From Opitutaceae bacterium UBA2377 (GTDB taxonomy: Bacteria; Verrucomicrobiota; Verrucomicrobiia; Opitutales; Opitutaceae), in contig DDSZ01000014.1 in assembly GCA_002344205.1 (NCBI GenBank), positions 76,737 to 140,736 of the forward strand: a stretch of DNA of 64,000 nucleotides, written 5' to 3'. Every line of letters begins with the position of its first letter. Position 1 is the first letter of the stretch. The notes below the pieces were generated by a model. The model was not told where the DNA came from. It searched no databases and saw nothing but the letters and a program-made list of their open reading frames with translations. A program made the translations under genes and the position numbers. Positions 10,558 through 19,504 of the stretch are shown piece after piece.

Positions 10558-11979
10558 TCAGGAGGTCTCCCGTGGCGACGGGGCCGGCTGCAACTGAACG
10601 TAACGCACCGCACCGAACAGCAGGAACCAGAAGGCGATCAACACGGCTGCGTTGGCGAAGGGGAATTCCACCCAGGCGTAGGCGGAGACGACCAGGCAAC
10701 CGAGCAGGCAGTAACGGGGGAGGGAACCGGCGGGTTTGGCCCGGATGAGGCTCAACAGCGGAACCAGCCCCATGAGCATGACCAGACCGGTGCCGACCAG
10801 CCCCAGCTCGGCCACGCACTGCAACCAGTCGGAATGGGCCTCAGTGTAGCTGCTTTCGTATTGCCGGTGGGCGGCCAGCGGGCGGGGCCGGATCAACTGA
10901 AATGCCGCGCCGTAGCTTTCAAAGCCCCAACCGAAGACGGGCTTCCGCATCGCCAGTTCCCAGGTGTCCCGGTAAAGCTCCAGGCGACCGGCGAAAATGG
11001 ACTGCTCGTCCAGCAAGGCGGCGCGCGTCTCGGTGTAACGCTCGGCCATGGCGCGTTGCGTGAGCCAGCCGATGCTTCCACCGGCCGTCGCGACAACCGC
11101 GAGCAGGGTGGCCAAGGGCAGCACGACGGAACGACGGCTCTCACGGCGCGCCGCAATGATGGTCAGCATGCCCTGCCAGATAAGAATCGCAACTACCCCG
11201 GCGGCCATGGCGGTGGCGGCCCGGGAGGCGCTCATCGGTCCGCTGGCGGCGATGAGCAGAAGTCCAATGACCGCGCCGGTGAAGGGCGAATGCCACAGAT
11301 CGCGCCCGTGATGACGCCGCCCATGGTAATACAGCAGTCCGCCGCCGGCGGCCAGCCATAGGATCATGAAGGCGCCCCAGTGGTTGTTGTAGATGAAGGT
11401 GCCGAAATACCGTGCATTGGGGGATTCGATCGCGCCGAAGTAGAAACCGGCGCCGAGCAGTTTTTGCATGGTGCCGAAGATGGCGAGCAGCAGGCAGTTT
11501 ACGGCTCCGACGGTGAACAGGCCGCGCAGGAGCCGGCGCCGGCGGGGAATCAACAGGAGATTGAAAGCCGAGAGATAAACCCCGGCATAAAGCCAGAGTT
11601 CATGCAGGGTCGTTCGCGGATCTATCGTGCTGGGCCATGCGGGCCGGGCGGCGCCGCGATGGACCAGCACCCGTTCACCCTCGGCGATCATGGCTTGGAA
11701 GCTGGGATTAAAGGCGCTGACGGTGATTTGGACGATCACCAACAGCCAAGGCAGCAGCCACCAGGCTTTGCGGCGGGCCTCGCGGCCGTGGTCGCCCGGC
11801 TGGGCAAACGCGAGGAGGCTCAGGACGAGCCCACCGCTGGCCCACCAGGCGAGGATTTCCCGCATCCACCAGATGTTGCCGCCAAAGAGCCAGCTCGAGC
11901 CGAGCAACAGTCCGAGGAAATGGACCAAAAGAAGCTTCTCCAGCAGTGAGAAGGATTCGGATTGGTCGAATGCGCTCAT
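10558..11979 (-). CDS. O-antigen ligase/polymerase family membrane protein (Wzy_C)
   Basis: A 473-residue inner-membrane protein with about ten to twelve hydrophobic segments and a large exported loop containing the motif GWGFESYGAAF and later EAHSDWLQ, where His and Glu/Asp residues are typical of the O-antigen ligase (WaaL/Wzy_C) family. It would transfer or polymerise the lipid-linked glycan on the periplasmic side. The ATG at 11979 overlaps the preceding stop (ATGA); the 68 residues encoded upstream in the same frame lack family features. It is one of two polymerase-type proteins in this locus. Whether it is ligase or polymerase cannot be told. Confidence 0.87.
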   Translation of the reverse strand: MSAFDQSESFSLLEKLLLVHFLGLLLGSSWLFGGNIWWMREILAWWASGGLVLSLLAFAQPGDHGREARRKAWWLLPWLLVIVQITVSAFNPSFQAMIAEGERVLVHRGAARPAWPSTIDPRTTLHELWLYAGVYLSAFNLLLIPRRRRLLRGLFTVGAVNCLLLAIFGTMQKLLGAGFYFGAIESPNARYFGTFIYNNHWGAFMILWLAAGGGLLYYHGRRHHGRDLWHSPFTGAVIGLLLIAASGPMSASRAATAMAAGVVAILIWQGMLTIIAARRESRRSVVLPLATLLAVVATAGGSIGWLTQRAMAERYTETRAALLDEQSIFAGRLELYRDTWELAMRKPVFGWGFESYGAAFQLIRPRPLAAHRQYESSYTEAHSDWLQCVAELGLVGTGLVMLMGLVPLLSLIRAKPAGSLPRYCLLGCLVVSAYAWVEFPFANAAVLIAFWFLLFGAVRYVQLQPAPSPRETS

Positions 11980-13094
11980 CGGCAAGTTATCAGTTCGCCG
12001 TAAAAATCGGCCAGCTTGGCGGCCGCGCCAGCCCAGGAGAATTCCCGCTGCATCCAGATTCTGCCGACTGCTCCGCGCCGGGCCAGCTCGTCGGGCGACT
12101 CGCGCATGAGGGCTAACATTGCCGACCGGAAGTCGGGCCAGCTCACGCAACGACCCGCCTGGCGCGCCTCCAACTCCTGCCACGGGGTGTCCCCGGTCGT
12201 GATGACGGGTAGGCCATGGGCCAGCGCCTCGGCGACAGTCAGACCGAAATTTTCGGAATGGGTGGGCAACAGATACAGGGTGGCGACAGGATAGGGTGGC
12301 GGGGCGGCAGTGCCGTCATGAGCTTCGATGCGCGCGCTGGCGTTGAGGGCATCGATTTTCCTTCGCAAAAAACCGACGTCGTATTCCTCGGGTATGCCGA
12401 CGACCAGCAGCAGCCAATCGCCGGTAGTTTGTGCCGCCCAGAGCTCGATGAGCTCGAGCACGCGTTTCTTCGCATGGAAGCGCGAATAGAAGAGGGCGAC
12501 CTTCCGTCCTGCGAGCGCCGGGCAGCGATCCAGCCAGTAACGCCGGGCTGATGCGACCGCATCGGGCGTGGGGAGATCGACGCCGTTGGGTGCCAGACAG
12601 ACCGGCTGGGTAAACCCCAGCCGCCGGATATCCTGCACTTCGGCGGAGCTGGTCGCATGCCAGCCGGCCGCGTGTTCGAATGCCCCGGGATGGATCAAGT
12701 GTCGGGCGAGAAATTTTTTCCATCGCCGGTGCCGCCACGCCCACTCGGTCATCATACCACGGGGAGAAATGACCAGCGGCACGCCGTCGCGGCGTGAAGC
12801 CGCGGCGGCATAATGCAGCGGGCGCAACCAGAGACTGTGGTGGTGGATGATGTCGTGGCCGCCGGCGAGCAAGTGACGGCGCAGCGGATCGGACGCGACA
12901 AGATCCTGCGGCCATTGGCGGGGGAAGCGGCGAAGAACCAGCCGGCCCTCGGCCTCCACGGAGTTGGTGGCCGGCTCGGTCGTGAGCAGTTCGACGTCGT
13001 GGGCTTGGGCGAGAGCGCCCGCCAGCGCCCGCACCGAACGGGAAGGCCCGCCGTGGCGGGCCTCAATGCTAGGAACGATCTGAGCGATCCTCAT
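11976..13094 (-). CDS. GT4 family glycosyltransferase
   Basis: A 372-residue GT-B enzyme with MRIAQIVPSIEARHGGPSRSV at the N-terminus, the glycine-rich acceptor-side loop of GT4 enzymes. The C-terminal Glycos_transf_1 domain shows YLLPTHSENFGLTVAEALAHG, the E-x7-E donor-binding motif. The ATG at 13094 overlaps the upstream stop, and the stop overlaps the ligase start. It belongs to the polysaccharide locus; donor and acceptor are unknown. Confidence 0.9.
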   Translation of the reverse strand: MRIAQIVPSIEARHGGPSRSVRALAGALAQAHDVELLTTEPATNSVEAEGRLVLRRFPRQWPQDLVASDPLRRHLLAGGHDIIHHHSLWLRPLHYAAAASRRDGVPLVISPRGMMTEWAWRHRRWKKFLARHLIHPGAFEHAAGWHATSSAEVQDIRRLGFTQPVCLAPNGVDLPTPDAVASARRYWLDRCPALAGRKVALFYSRFHAKKRVLELIELWAAQTTGDWLLLVVGIPEEYDVGFLRRKIDALNASARIEAHDGTAAPPPYPVATLYLLPTHSENFGLTVAEALAHGLPVITTGDTPWQELEARQAGRCVSWPDFRSAMLALMRESPDELARRGAVGRIWMQREFSWAGAAAKLADFYGELITCR

Positions 13095-13684
13095 CGGGGA
13101 TCCGGACGCGGCTTCAGCGGCCGGCAAGGATGTCCCGCGCAGACCATGTGAGCGGGCTGGTCCTTCAGAACCACGGAGCGGGCGCCGATCACGGCAAGTT
13201 CGCCGATGGTGACACCCGGGCCGACAAACACGTCAGCGGCGACCCAAGCATTGGCGCCGATGACGATGGGCTTGGCCACGAGAGGCATGCTCCATTGCGT
13301 GTAGTCGTGGGTGCCGGCACAAAGGTGGGTATGCTGGCTGATGTTAGCCCCGTAGCGGAGGGTGACATGGGCCAGATTGTAGATGCGCGCATGCCGGCCA
13401 ATCATGGCCCGCGGCTCAAGCGTGAGCTTCCAAGGAAAGGTGACTTGGGCGGACGGAAAAACGACAACCTTGCGCGGTTCGGGAATGTCGGCCCCAAAGA
13501 GCTTTAGCAGTCGCGTCCGAAACCCGTGCCACGGGCGGGGGCTCCAACGGAAAAGGGTCGTTTGTACCACGACCCAGAGCCAGCGCAGCAGGATCTCACG
13601 GCGAGAATAGGGGGTCACGCAATTCCGGCCGAGCCACGGAAGCGGGTCAGGAGATTGAGCTGGAGTGGAGGAAGGCAAAGTCAT
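13091..13684 (-). CDS. WcaF-like hexapeptide-repeat O-acetyltransferase
   Basis: A 197-residue left-handed beta-helix acyltransferase. A conserved N-terminal stretch (SPRPWHGFRTRLLKLFGADI) typical of WcaF-type colanic acid acetyltransferases is followed by hexapeptide repeats and the catalytic His region THLCAGTHDY. It probably acetylates a sugar of the repeat unit using acetyl-CoA. The ATG at 13684 overlaps the preceding glycosyltransferase by 38 bases, unusually long here. A GTG at 13618 (residue 23) would leave a 28-base gap instead and is a realistic alternative start. Confidence 0.87.
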   Translation of the reverse strand: MTLPSSTPAQSPDPLPWLGRNCVTPYSRREILLRWLWVVVQTTLFRWSPRPWHGFRTRLLKLFGADIPEPRKVVVFPSAQVTFPWKLTLEPRAMIGRHARIYNLAHVTLRYGANISQHTHLCAGTHDYTQWSMPLVAKPIVIGANAWVAADVFVGPGVTIGELAVIGARSVVLKDQPAHMVCAGHPCRPLKPRPDPR

Positions 13685-14792
13685 CCAGATGCTGTGTGGC
13701 TATCACCTCGTCGTCGAGCGCCCATATTTGTTCTTGAGCGGAAGCCGCCAGTTGTTGGCGCAGTTCTGCGTCGCCCAGAAGCCGGGCAAGACTGTCCGCG
13801 AGTGCAGGCGGGTTGGCGGGAGGAACAAGCAGGGCGTTGGCACCGTTGCGCAGTTGATCGGCGAAACAAGGCAGATTGGACGCGATGACCGGCACACCTG
13901 CGGCCATCGCTTCGAGCACCGCCACCGGATGGGCTTCGCCTTTTTCCGCTTCGGTCGGGTAGCAGAACAGATCCAGCGATTGATAGGCTGAGGCCAGTTG
14001 CGCTTCGTCAAAAAGCGGCGAAGCCAGCGCAATTTGTCCTTTGGCCCACAAGTCGGGCGCGAGATGGCGCAGGCCGGCGATGAAGTCATGGCCGCCGCCG
14101 CCATGGGCCACGTCCACCGGGCCGCGGAGAATAAGGCGCCATGCCGGAAGATCGGAAATCCGTGAAAGCCGGACCACGGCCTTAATCAGTGAGACAAGGC
14201 CTTTTTCGGGATGAATCCGCCCGATGTAGCCGATGTGCAAAGGTGGGTTTGAAATTGGTCGTTGGGCTGCGCGGGCAAAAAGCCGGCAGTTCACCGGATT
14301 CGGCATCACGCGCAGACGGCCGGCAAGCGCCGGTGCCTGCGCGCGAACGGCTGCGGCAATGACACTGCTGGCGGCCTGCAGGCGCGCAGCACCGCCATAC
14401 CAACGCACCTGCCCCTTGGGGAAACGATTCAGGTTTACCACCAGCAAGCCGGCGTTGGGTTTTAGCCGGCGAACAAATACGGGCAAAGCGACAGTGTTGG
14501 TTACAAGGATATCGGCCGCAGGCAAAGTCCCCAGGGCCTTTATGCCCCAGCAGGCGTCAAGCAGCAGATTTTGCCAAAGAGAGGCCCGGTGATCCCAGCC
14601 CTTTTGGCGCAGAACGCGGACACCGTGGGTGATCTCATCTTCCGGCCAGCCGGGGTGCGCTCGGGACAAAATGGTAACCGTATGACCGCGCTTGGCGAAA
14701 ATAGCCGCGAGCCGCCACCATAGTTTCTCCACGGCACCGCCCGCCACCGGTGGAACGGGCAGAAAGAATCCCATGACGATGGTGATTTTCAT
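13647..14792 (-). CDS. GT4 family glycosyltransferase
   Basis: A 381-residue GT-B enzyme: N-terminal MGFFLPVPPVAGGAVEKLWW, then HIGYIGRIHPEKGLVSLIKA opening the donor domain, and EKGEAHPVAVLEAMAAGVPV as the E-x7-E motif. The N-terminal glycine-rich loop AGGAVEK is typical of GT4. The start overlaps the upstream FkbM stop (ATGA). It acts within the polysaccharide locus; the specific linkage is not predictable. Confidence 0.9.
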   Translation of the reverse strand: MKITIVMGFFLPVPPVAGGAVEKLWWRLAAIFAKRGHTVTILSRAHPGWPEDEITHGVRVLRQKGWDHRASLWQNLLLDACWGIKALGTLPAADILVTNTVALPVFVRRLKPNAGLLVVNLNRFPKGQVRWYGGAARLQAASSVIAAAVRAQAPALAGRLRVMPNPVNCRLFARAAQRPISNPPLHIGYIGRIHPEKGLVSLIKAVVRLSRISDLPAWRLILRGPVDVAHGGGGHDFIAGLRHLAPDLWAKGQIALASPLFDEAQLASAYQSLDLFCYPTEAEKGEAHPVAVLEAMAAGVPVIASNLPCFADQLRNGANALLVPPANPPALADSLARLLGDAELRQQLAASAQEQIWALDDEVIATQHLDDFAFLHSSSIS

Positions 14793-15538
14793 CGACGTGG
14801 TGCAGGAATGAAAATCAGCTCACCGAAGGCTCGAGAGGCGATGTCGTCGGCCGACTCGGGGGCAGCCGCTTCAAAGGTGTAGCCGATACCCGCAAGCAAG
14901 GCGGTTCCTTCATCGCGCTCCTCGGGTGTGTGCACGGCAAGGAGGACCACCGGTTGATGAAGCGCAAGTGTCTCGAGCATGCCGCGCAAGACAGAAAAGC
15001 CATGACCTTCGACATCGATTTTAATGAAATTTGGAGGGCGGATTTGATGAGCTTGCACCCATTCATCCAACCTGACTGCGGCAACCGACAGGCTGGACAC
15101 TTGATCAACGGTTTCTCCCGGATAAGGGAGATGGGAAGTGGTTGATCCAAAACTGTCATATTGGTAAAGTCTTACACAGCCGGTTCTGTCTGATGCCGCC
15201 ACCGCGTGGACATGCAAGTGATCCAGTTTATTTAGCCGTTTATGCCAACGCAGGCGCCTGGCGGAAACAGGATCGGGCTCGAACGACTCGACACGGCCGG
15301 TGGGGCCCACGGCACGAGCAAGGCCGACGGAATAGATACCGTGATGCGCGCCGATATCCCAGCAAACAAAGCCGGGGTGCGCGGCATATTTTCCAAGTGC
15401 ATTCTCGATGGCCGGGTCATTGCCGCCAAGGCGCCAGTAGGCGGAGCAGGGGTAAAGGGACCACCAAGCACCGCGCGCGAGGCCTAGGCGGACTTTGACG
15501 GGAATAGCTCCGAGCAAAAAAGTGAGGCGTGTGATCAC
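14789..15538 (-). CDS. FkbM family methyltransferase
   Basis: A 249-residue SAM-dependent methyltransferase of the FkbM type. The SAM site is seen in VCWDIGAHHGIYS, with the acidic ribose ligand in VESFEPDP, and the family hallmark is IKIDVEGHGFSVLRG. In polysaccharide loci these enzymes usually O-methylate sugar hydroxyls. It overlaps both neighbours by 4 bases. A second FkbM protein sits at 30.2-31.0 kb with a clearly different sequence, so two different methylations are plausible. Confidence 0.92.
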   Translation of the reverse strand: MITRLTFLLGAIPVKVRLGLARGAWWSLYPCSAYWRLGGNDPAIENALGKYAAHPGFVCWDIGAHHGIYSVGLARAVGPTGRVESFEPDPVSARRLRWHKRLNKLDHLHVHAVAASDRTGCVRLYQYDSFGSTTSHLPYPGETVDQVSSLSVAAVRLDEWVQAHQIRPPNFIKIDVEGHGFSVLRGMLETLALHQPVVLLAVHTPEERDEGTALLAGIGYTFEAAAPESADDIASRAFGELIFIPAPRR

Positions 15539-16725
15539 GATCTGATGGAACGAAGCGCGGCGATCAGGCCGGCCGTGGTCGCATCGTAGTTGAAAGCTGC
15601 AATACGCTCTGCGGCAGCTTGCCCCATGGTTGCGAGGGCCTCGCGCGGTTGCCTCAGAGCTTCGTGCAGCACCGCGGTGAGCGCGGTTTCATTGCCGGCA
15701 GGGAAGAGCCAGCCGGTTTTCCCGGGCGCAAGCAGGTCCTGCTGACAACCCACTTGATCGCTCAGAATGACCGGTCGGCCGAGGTGCATCGCTTCGTTGA
15801 CAGCCAGCCCCCATGTCTCGTGGCGGCCCTCGGAAGGCAGGACAAAGATATCGCCGAGCAAATAGCGTGCAGGCATGGCGGACTGGTTGGCGAAGGGCAG
15901 AAAGTGGATGTTGGCCTGCGCGCCGGCCATGGCACGCAACGCGGGCAGCAGTTCACCGTCGCCGGAGATAACAAGATGGGTCTTTGTGGGTGCGGAACGC
16001 CGAAAGGCGGCGAGAAGCAGATCAGGTCGTTTTTTGGGAATGAGCTTCCCGGCAAACAGCAAGACGGTGGCTTCAGTCGAAATGCCCAGTGAGCGGCGAA
16101 GACGCACGGCTTCCTCGATATGCCCGGGCGTCGCCTTAAAGTGATCGGCATCCACGCAATGAGGGGCGGCAAAGAGTTTTCCCGTCGGCACGCCGTAATG
16201 CCGGAAGTAAGCGGCGTTGGCTTTGCCCACGGGAAGAAATGCAGCGAAACGTGAATAAATAAATCGCAGGAGAACACGTTTGAACCCCGCAGGCAGGGGC
16301 GCACCGAGCAGGTGGGAGTCGCCACGAAAGATCAGCGGAGCCGGTCGGCGCAGGATGAGGTGCAGGTGCGGCCGGTAAGCGTAGCCGTAGAGCAGAATGG
16401 CCTCGGGCGAGAAGGCGGCCAGCGCCGGCAGCAGGGCAGGATTGTGCAGCCCGTAGAAGCGATCAACGCCGGGGTTTTTCGCCAAGTTCGGGACAAAAGT
16501 GTGATCGTAGCTGGAGAGCAGATCCGTGTCCCAGGCAAAGGCCTGTCCAAATTGAGGATCACGACGGGGAGTTGCACCGTGCTCGGAAAGGTAGAAAACC
16601 CGCGTGGTGAGCAAGCGCTCCCGGGTCAGACGCCGAAACCAAGGCGCATAGTATTGCACCGGATGGGACAGCACGATCGCGAGCCGGCATGGGCTGACTA
16701 GGGCTTCGTTGGCGGTATCGGGCAT
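15535..16725 (-). CDS. GT4 family glycosyltransferase
   Basis: A 396-residue GT-B enzyme. The N-terminal region (LAIVLSHPVQYYAPWFRRL) is typical of a GT4 subgroup found in polysaccharide clusters. The donor domain has LLFAGKLIPKKRPDLLLAAF and LPSEGRHETWGLAVNEAMHL with the paired glutamates. The open frame runs on to 16992, but the first 89 codons look like read-through of the upstream polymerase region; the ATG at 16725 lies 10 bases past the upstream stop. Confidence 0.9.
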   Translation of the reverse strand: MPDTANEALVSPCRLAIVLSHPVQYYAPWFRRLTRERLLTTRVFYLSEHGATPRRDPQFGQAFAWDTDLLSSYDHTFVPNLAKNPGVDRFYGLHNPALLPALAAFSPEAILLYGYAYRPHLHLILRRPAPLIFRGDSHLLGAPLPAGFKRVLLRFIYSRFAAFLPVGKANAAYFRHYGVPTGKLFAAPHCVDADHFKATPGHIEEAVRLRRSLGISTEATVLLFAGKLIPKKRPDLLLAAFRRSAPTKTHLVISGDGELLPALRAMAGAQANIHFLPFANQSAMPARYLLGDIFVLPSEGRHETWGLAVNEAMHLGRPVILSDQVGCQQDLLAPGKTGWLFPAGNETALTAVLHEALRQPREALATMGQAAAERIAAFNYDATTAGLIAALRSIRS

Positions 16726-16735
16726 CGAGCGGCAA

Positions 16736-18178
16736 TCAGCGGGTGGAGAAACGGTGATAGGCGAGTGGCAAGCCGATGCAAACGACCGAAGCTTGGAATA
16801 GCGACGAGAGCCAGGTGGCGGCCACGAGCTCGGCTTGAAAGCTCCAGGCGGTGAGTAAAATGGCAAAGATGCCGAGGGCGGAAAACTGCGGCACATTGAG
16901 CGACAATAGGGAAAGACGCCTGAGGGTGGCGCCGAAAATGAAGCCCAGAATGGCGGCGCCAATAAACCCGTAGTTGATGTAGGCCTCGGCAATCATGCCG
17001 AAGGCGATGGAAAACTTGAAGGGATCGTAAGGGTCGATGAGCCCGAAATAAATCCCGAGGCGAATGTTGGACATAAGGCTCGACGGCTTGTCAGGCCAGA
17101 GGAAACGGGGAATGAACAGTGCGGGGATGTCGGCATAACTTTCACCCAGGAGATACGGTTTTTGCTCAGGCACGCGCTCCACCGCGAGGCAGAGCATCTG
17201 AATGAGTGAGGCGCGTTCAAAGATCGTGGATTGGCGGCCAAGACCGGCTTCGCGTTCATCGCGGGAATGAAAACTATAGCCGATCCATTCGGTAAAATAG
17301 GCAGGTATCTCCAAGGGTGTCGGCGGCGGGCGTTTTTCTTCCCAATAGAGCTGGCGCATGTCCGATTTGCCGAGGTGGAGCAGCGACACGACGGGGAGGA
17401 AGAGGACGAGAAAATGCCAAGGCACCCGCCGGCGGGAGGCGCTGAAGGCAATAAACGCGAGGGCGACAAGTGAAATGCCACCGATCAGATAAAGTTGGGA
17501 AAACAGAAAGGCGAGCTGTAGCGCCACATTGACGGCGAAAAAGACAATCTGTCCGGAAGCAAGTATCCTCATGCCCCAGAGCCGGGCCAGGATGAAGGTG
17601 CAGAGTGTGCCAAGGCCAAAAAACAAGGCGCGCAAGGTGCCATGAAAATCGTTCGGAATCAGCTCCGTGAAAGTATCAATGTAAAGATAGACGGTGTTGA
17701 GCAGCAGCCCGAGCGGAACATAGCGATACAGCTTCGGAGGCATGAGGGAAACCGCGGCCCACCATGAGGGACGCACCGGGCGCCGGACGACCGCGAACCC
17801 CCAGTTTGCCATACCCAGATATACGACAACCAACAGGCCTGCCTGATTTACGATCTCGTCCGAAAAATGCCTGATCTCAGCATGGCCCGAGAGCAGCGGA
17901 ATGGCATAAAAGGGAATGCAGGTGAGCATGCCAATTTCAAAGGCCGGAAACCAAGTTCGGTGATCGCGGGCCCATTTGAGAATGGGCAGGCTGGCCAAGG
18001 CCAGAATGACCACGCCGATGAGGGTCAAAGATCCGGCGTTGGCACGGTTTTGCCAAATAAACCAAAGCGTGACGGCGATCAGTCCGCCTAAGCCAAAACG
18101 GTAAAGCCGGGTGGATGCAGCCCGATCCGGAACAGGCGTAGGTTGATCGAGCGCAGCGAACGGATTCGATGGCCTCAT
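16736..18178 (-). CDS. Polysaccharide polymerase-like multi-pass membrane protein (Wzy type)
   Basis: A 480-residue protein with about ten to twelve predicted membrane segments and one larger polar loop (about residues 270-345) containing PRFLWPDKPS, a motif seen in O-antigen polymerase-like proteins. Proteins of this kind join repeat units on the periplasmic face. Sequence conservation in Wzy proteins is weak, so the call relies on topology, the loop and the context. It overlaps the upstream glycosyltransferase stop (ATGA). It is the second polymerase-type protein of the locus. Confidence 0.75.
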   Translation of the reverse strand: MRPSNPFAALDQPTPVPDRAASTRLYRFGLGGLIAVTLWFIWQNRANAGSLTLIGVVILALASLPILKWARDHRTWFPAFEIGMLTCIPFYAIPLLSGHAEIRHFSDEIVNQAGLLVVVYLGMANWGFAVVRRPVRPSWWAAVSLMPPKLYRYVPLGLLLNTVYLYIDTFTELIPNDFHGTLRALFFGLGTLCTFILARLWGMRILASGQIVFFAVNVALQLAFLFSQLYLIGGISLVALAFIAFSASRRRVPWHFLVLFLPVVSLLHLGKSDMRQLYWEEKRPPPTPLEIPAYFTEWIGYSFHSRDEREAGLGRQSTIFERASLIQMLCLAVERVPEQKPYLLGESYADIPALFIPRFLWPDKPSSLMSNIRLGIYFGLIDPYDPFKFSIAFGMIAEAYINYGFIGAAILGFIFGATLRRLSLLSLNVPQFSALGIFAILLTAWSFQAELVAATWLSSLFQASVVCIGLPLAYHRFSTR

Positions 18179-19494
18179 GGGGATGGAGTCTGAACGGCGC
18201 CGTCGAAAATGGTGGCAAGCCGGCCGCTCATACCGGCAGCGGTAAGTTCTGCAAGGAGGGTCGGGTTCCCAGCGGGCAAGGAGCGGTAGCCTTCACGGAC
18301 AAACCATTCGGCATGGATGCATTGCACAAGTTCTGCGGTATCCGCTTCACGGTCCGCATTGGAAAATCCATAACTGGCCGGATGGTTTTGGCCGCGGGCG
18401 GCCCGGAGCATGAGGCTTTCATGGTGGGCGATGGTAAGGAGAGGCCTTCCGGCGAGAAGGCAGGGAAATATCTTGGATGCACTGTAAGCGGGGTCATCCG
18501 ATCCGATCGCCAGCAGCGCGTCTGCGGATGTGAGGTAGTGCAGTGCTTCGAAATATGGGACTCGGTAACATTGCTCCGACACATGCTCGGCGACTTGCTC
18601 TGCCGTGGCGATGGGCAATACCCAGTTTTGGGCCAAGGGAGGGGGGGCGTAGTCGGTGCCGATAAAATGAAAACGAATGCGGGCGGCTTGGGCAGGGTGA
18701 GTCGCAAGATAGCGATGGAAAGCGCGAAAAAGCAGAGCGAGCGGCCGCCGCATGCCGGCGACGACGCGGCCGGTATAGACGAAATGGATATTCTTATCTC
18801 CAAGAGAGACGAGCGGTTGGTCAGGGACGTGCCGCCGGGCAATTTCCAGATCGGCTTTCGATGCGCCAAAGGGCAGATGATGGATTCGAGCGGGTTCGAT
18901 CCCGGGGTGACGCGCGAGCAGATCCGGCCCATAGGCGGAAGAGACCGAGACAATGGCGGCGGCGCCACGCACGGCCTTGGGTTCGCGACGCCGGGCGGTC
19001 AGTTGGGAAAGCCAAAATTTGACTCTTCCGCCGGGCGGTCGCGTTTGGGTGCGCCGGTAGTAATCATTCACCCAAGGATCTTGGTAATCCAACACATAGG
19101 GCACGCCGAATTTCGCCAGCCATCGGGGGCCAAGCGTGAAGGTGTCGAACTGGGTTGTGGTAAAGAAAACGAGATCAAATTTCTCGGCCCGGAGCAATGT
19201 GTCGCCTGCCTGTCGCAAGGCCCGCCCACAACGCCACCAGAGCGAGCCGAAACCGAAAGGGCGGGTGAGTTGGGGTGAAAGGCCACGAACCCGCACCACC
19301 CGAATGTCAGGCGGGTAAGTTTGTTCGAGGAGCGGATCAAGCACCGCTCCTTCCACTGAATCGGGAGTGACGGCGAGGACGACGGGATCCCAGCCCAAGG
19401 CGCGCAAGCAGGGCAATGCGAGGCGCGCGCGTTGCATATCCGGTGCGTTGACCGGAGGGAAATGGGGGCTGACAATGAGGACGCGGCGTATCAC
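18175..19494 (-). CDS. Glycosyltransferase family 4-like protein
   Basis: A 439-residue protein beginning MIRRVLIVSPHFPPVNAPD, a common opening of GT4-like enzymes. A donor-domain region has HFVYTGRVVAGMRRPLALLF and a C-terminal stretch, SDDPAYSASKIFPCLLAGRP, that replaces the usual E-x7-E segment. I chose the GTG at 19494, 10 bases past the upstream acyltransferase stop; the frame is open to 19575, but those codons overlap the acyltransferase gene. It is more divergent than the other GT4 enzymes here. Confidence 0.8.
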   Translation of the reverse strand: MIRRVLIVSPHFPPVNAPDMQRARLALPCLRALGWDPVVLAVTPDSVEGAVLDPLLEQTYPPDIRVVRVRGLSPQLTRPFGFGSLWWRCGRALRQAGDTLLRAEKFDLVFFTTTQFDTFTLGPRWLAKFGVPYVLDYQDPWVNDYYRRTQTRPPGGRVKFWLSQLTARRREPKAVRGAAAIVSVSSAYGPDLLARHPGIEPARIHHLPFGASKADLEIARRHVPDQPLVSLGDKNIHFVYTGRVVAGMRRPLALLFRAFHRYLATHPAQAARIRFHFIGTDYAPPPLAQNWVLPIATAEQVAEHVSEQCYRVPYFEALHYLTSADALLAIGSDDPAYSASKIFPCLLAGRPLLTIAHHESLMLRAARGQNHPASYGFSNADREADTAELVQCIHAEWFVREGYRSLPAGNPTLLAELTAAGMSGRLATIFDGAVQTPSP

Positions 19495-19504
19495 ATTCGG
19501 AAAC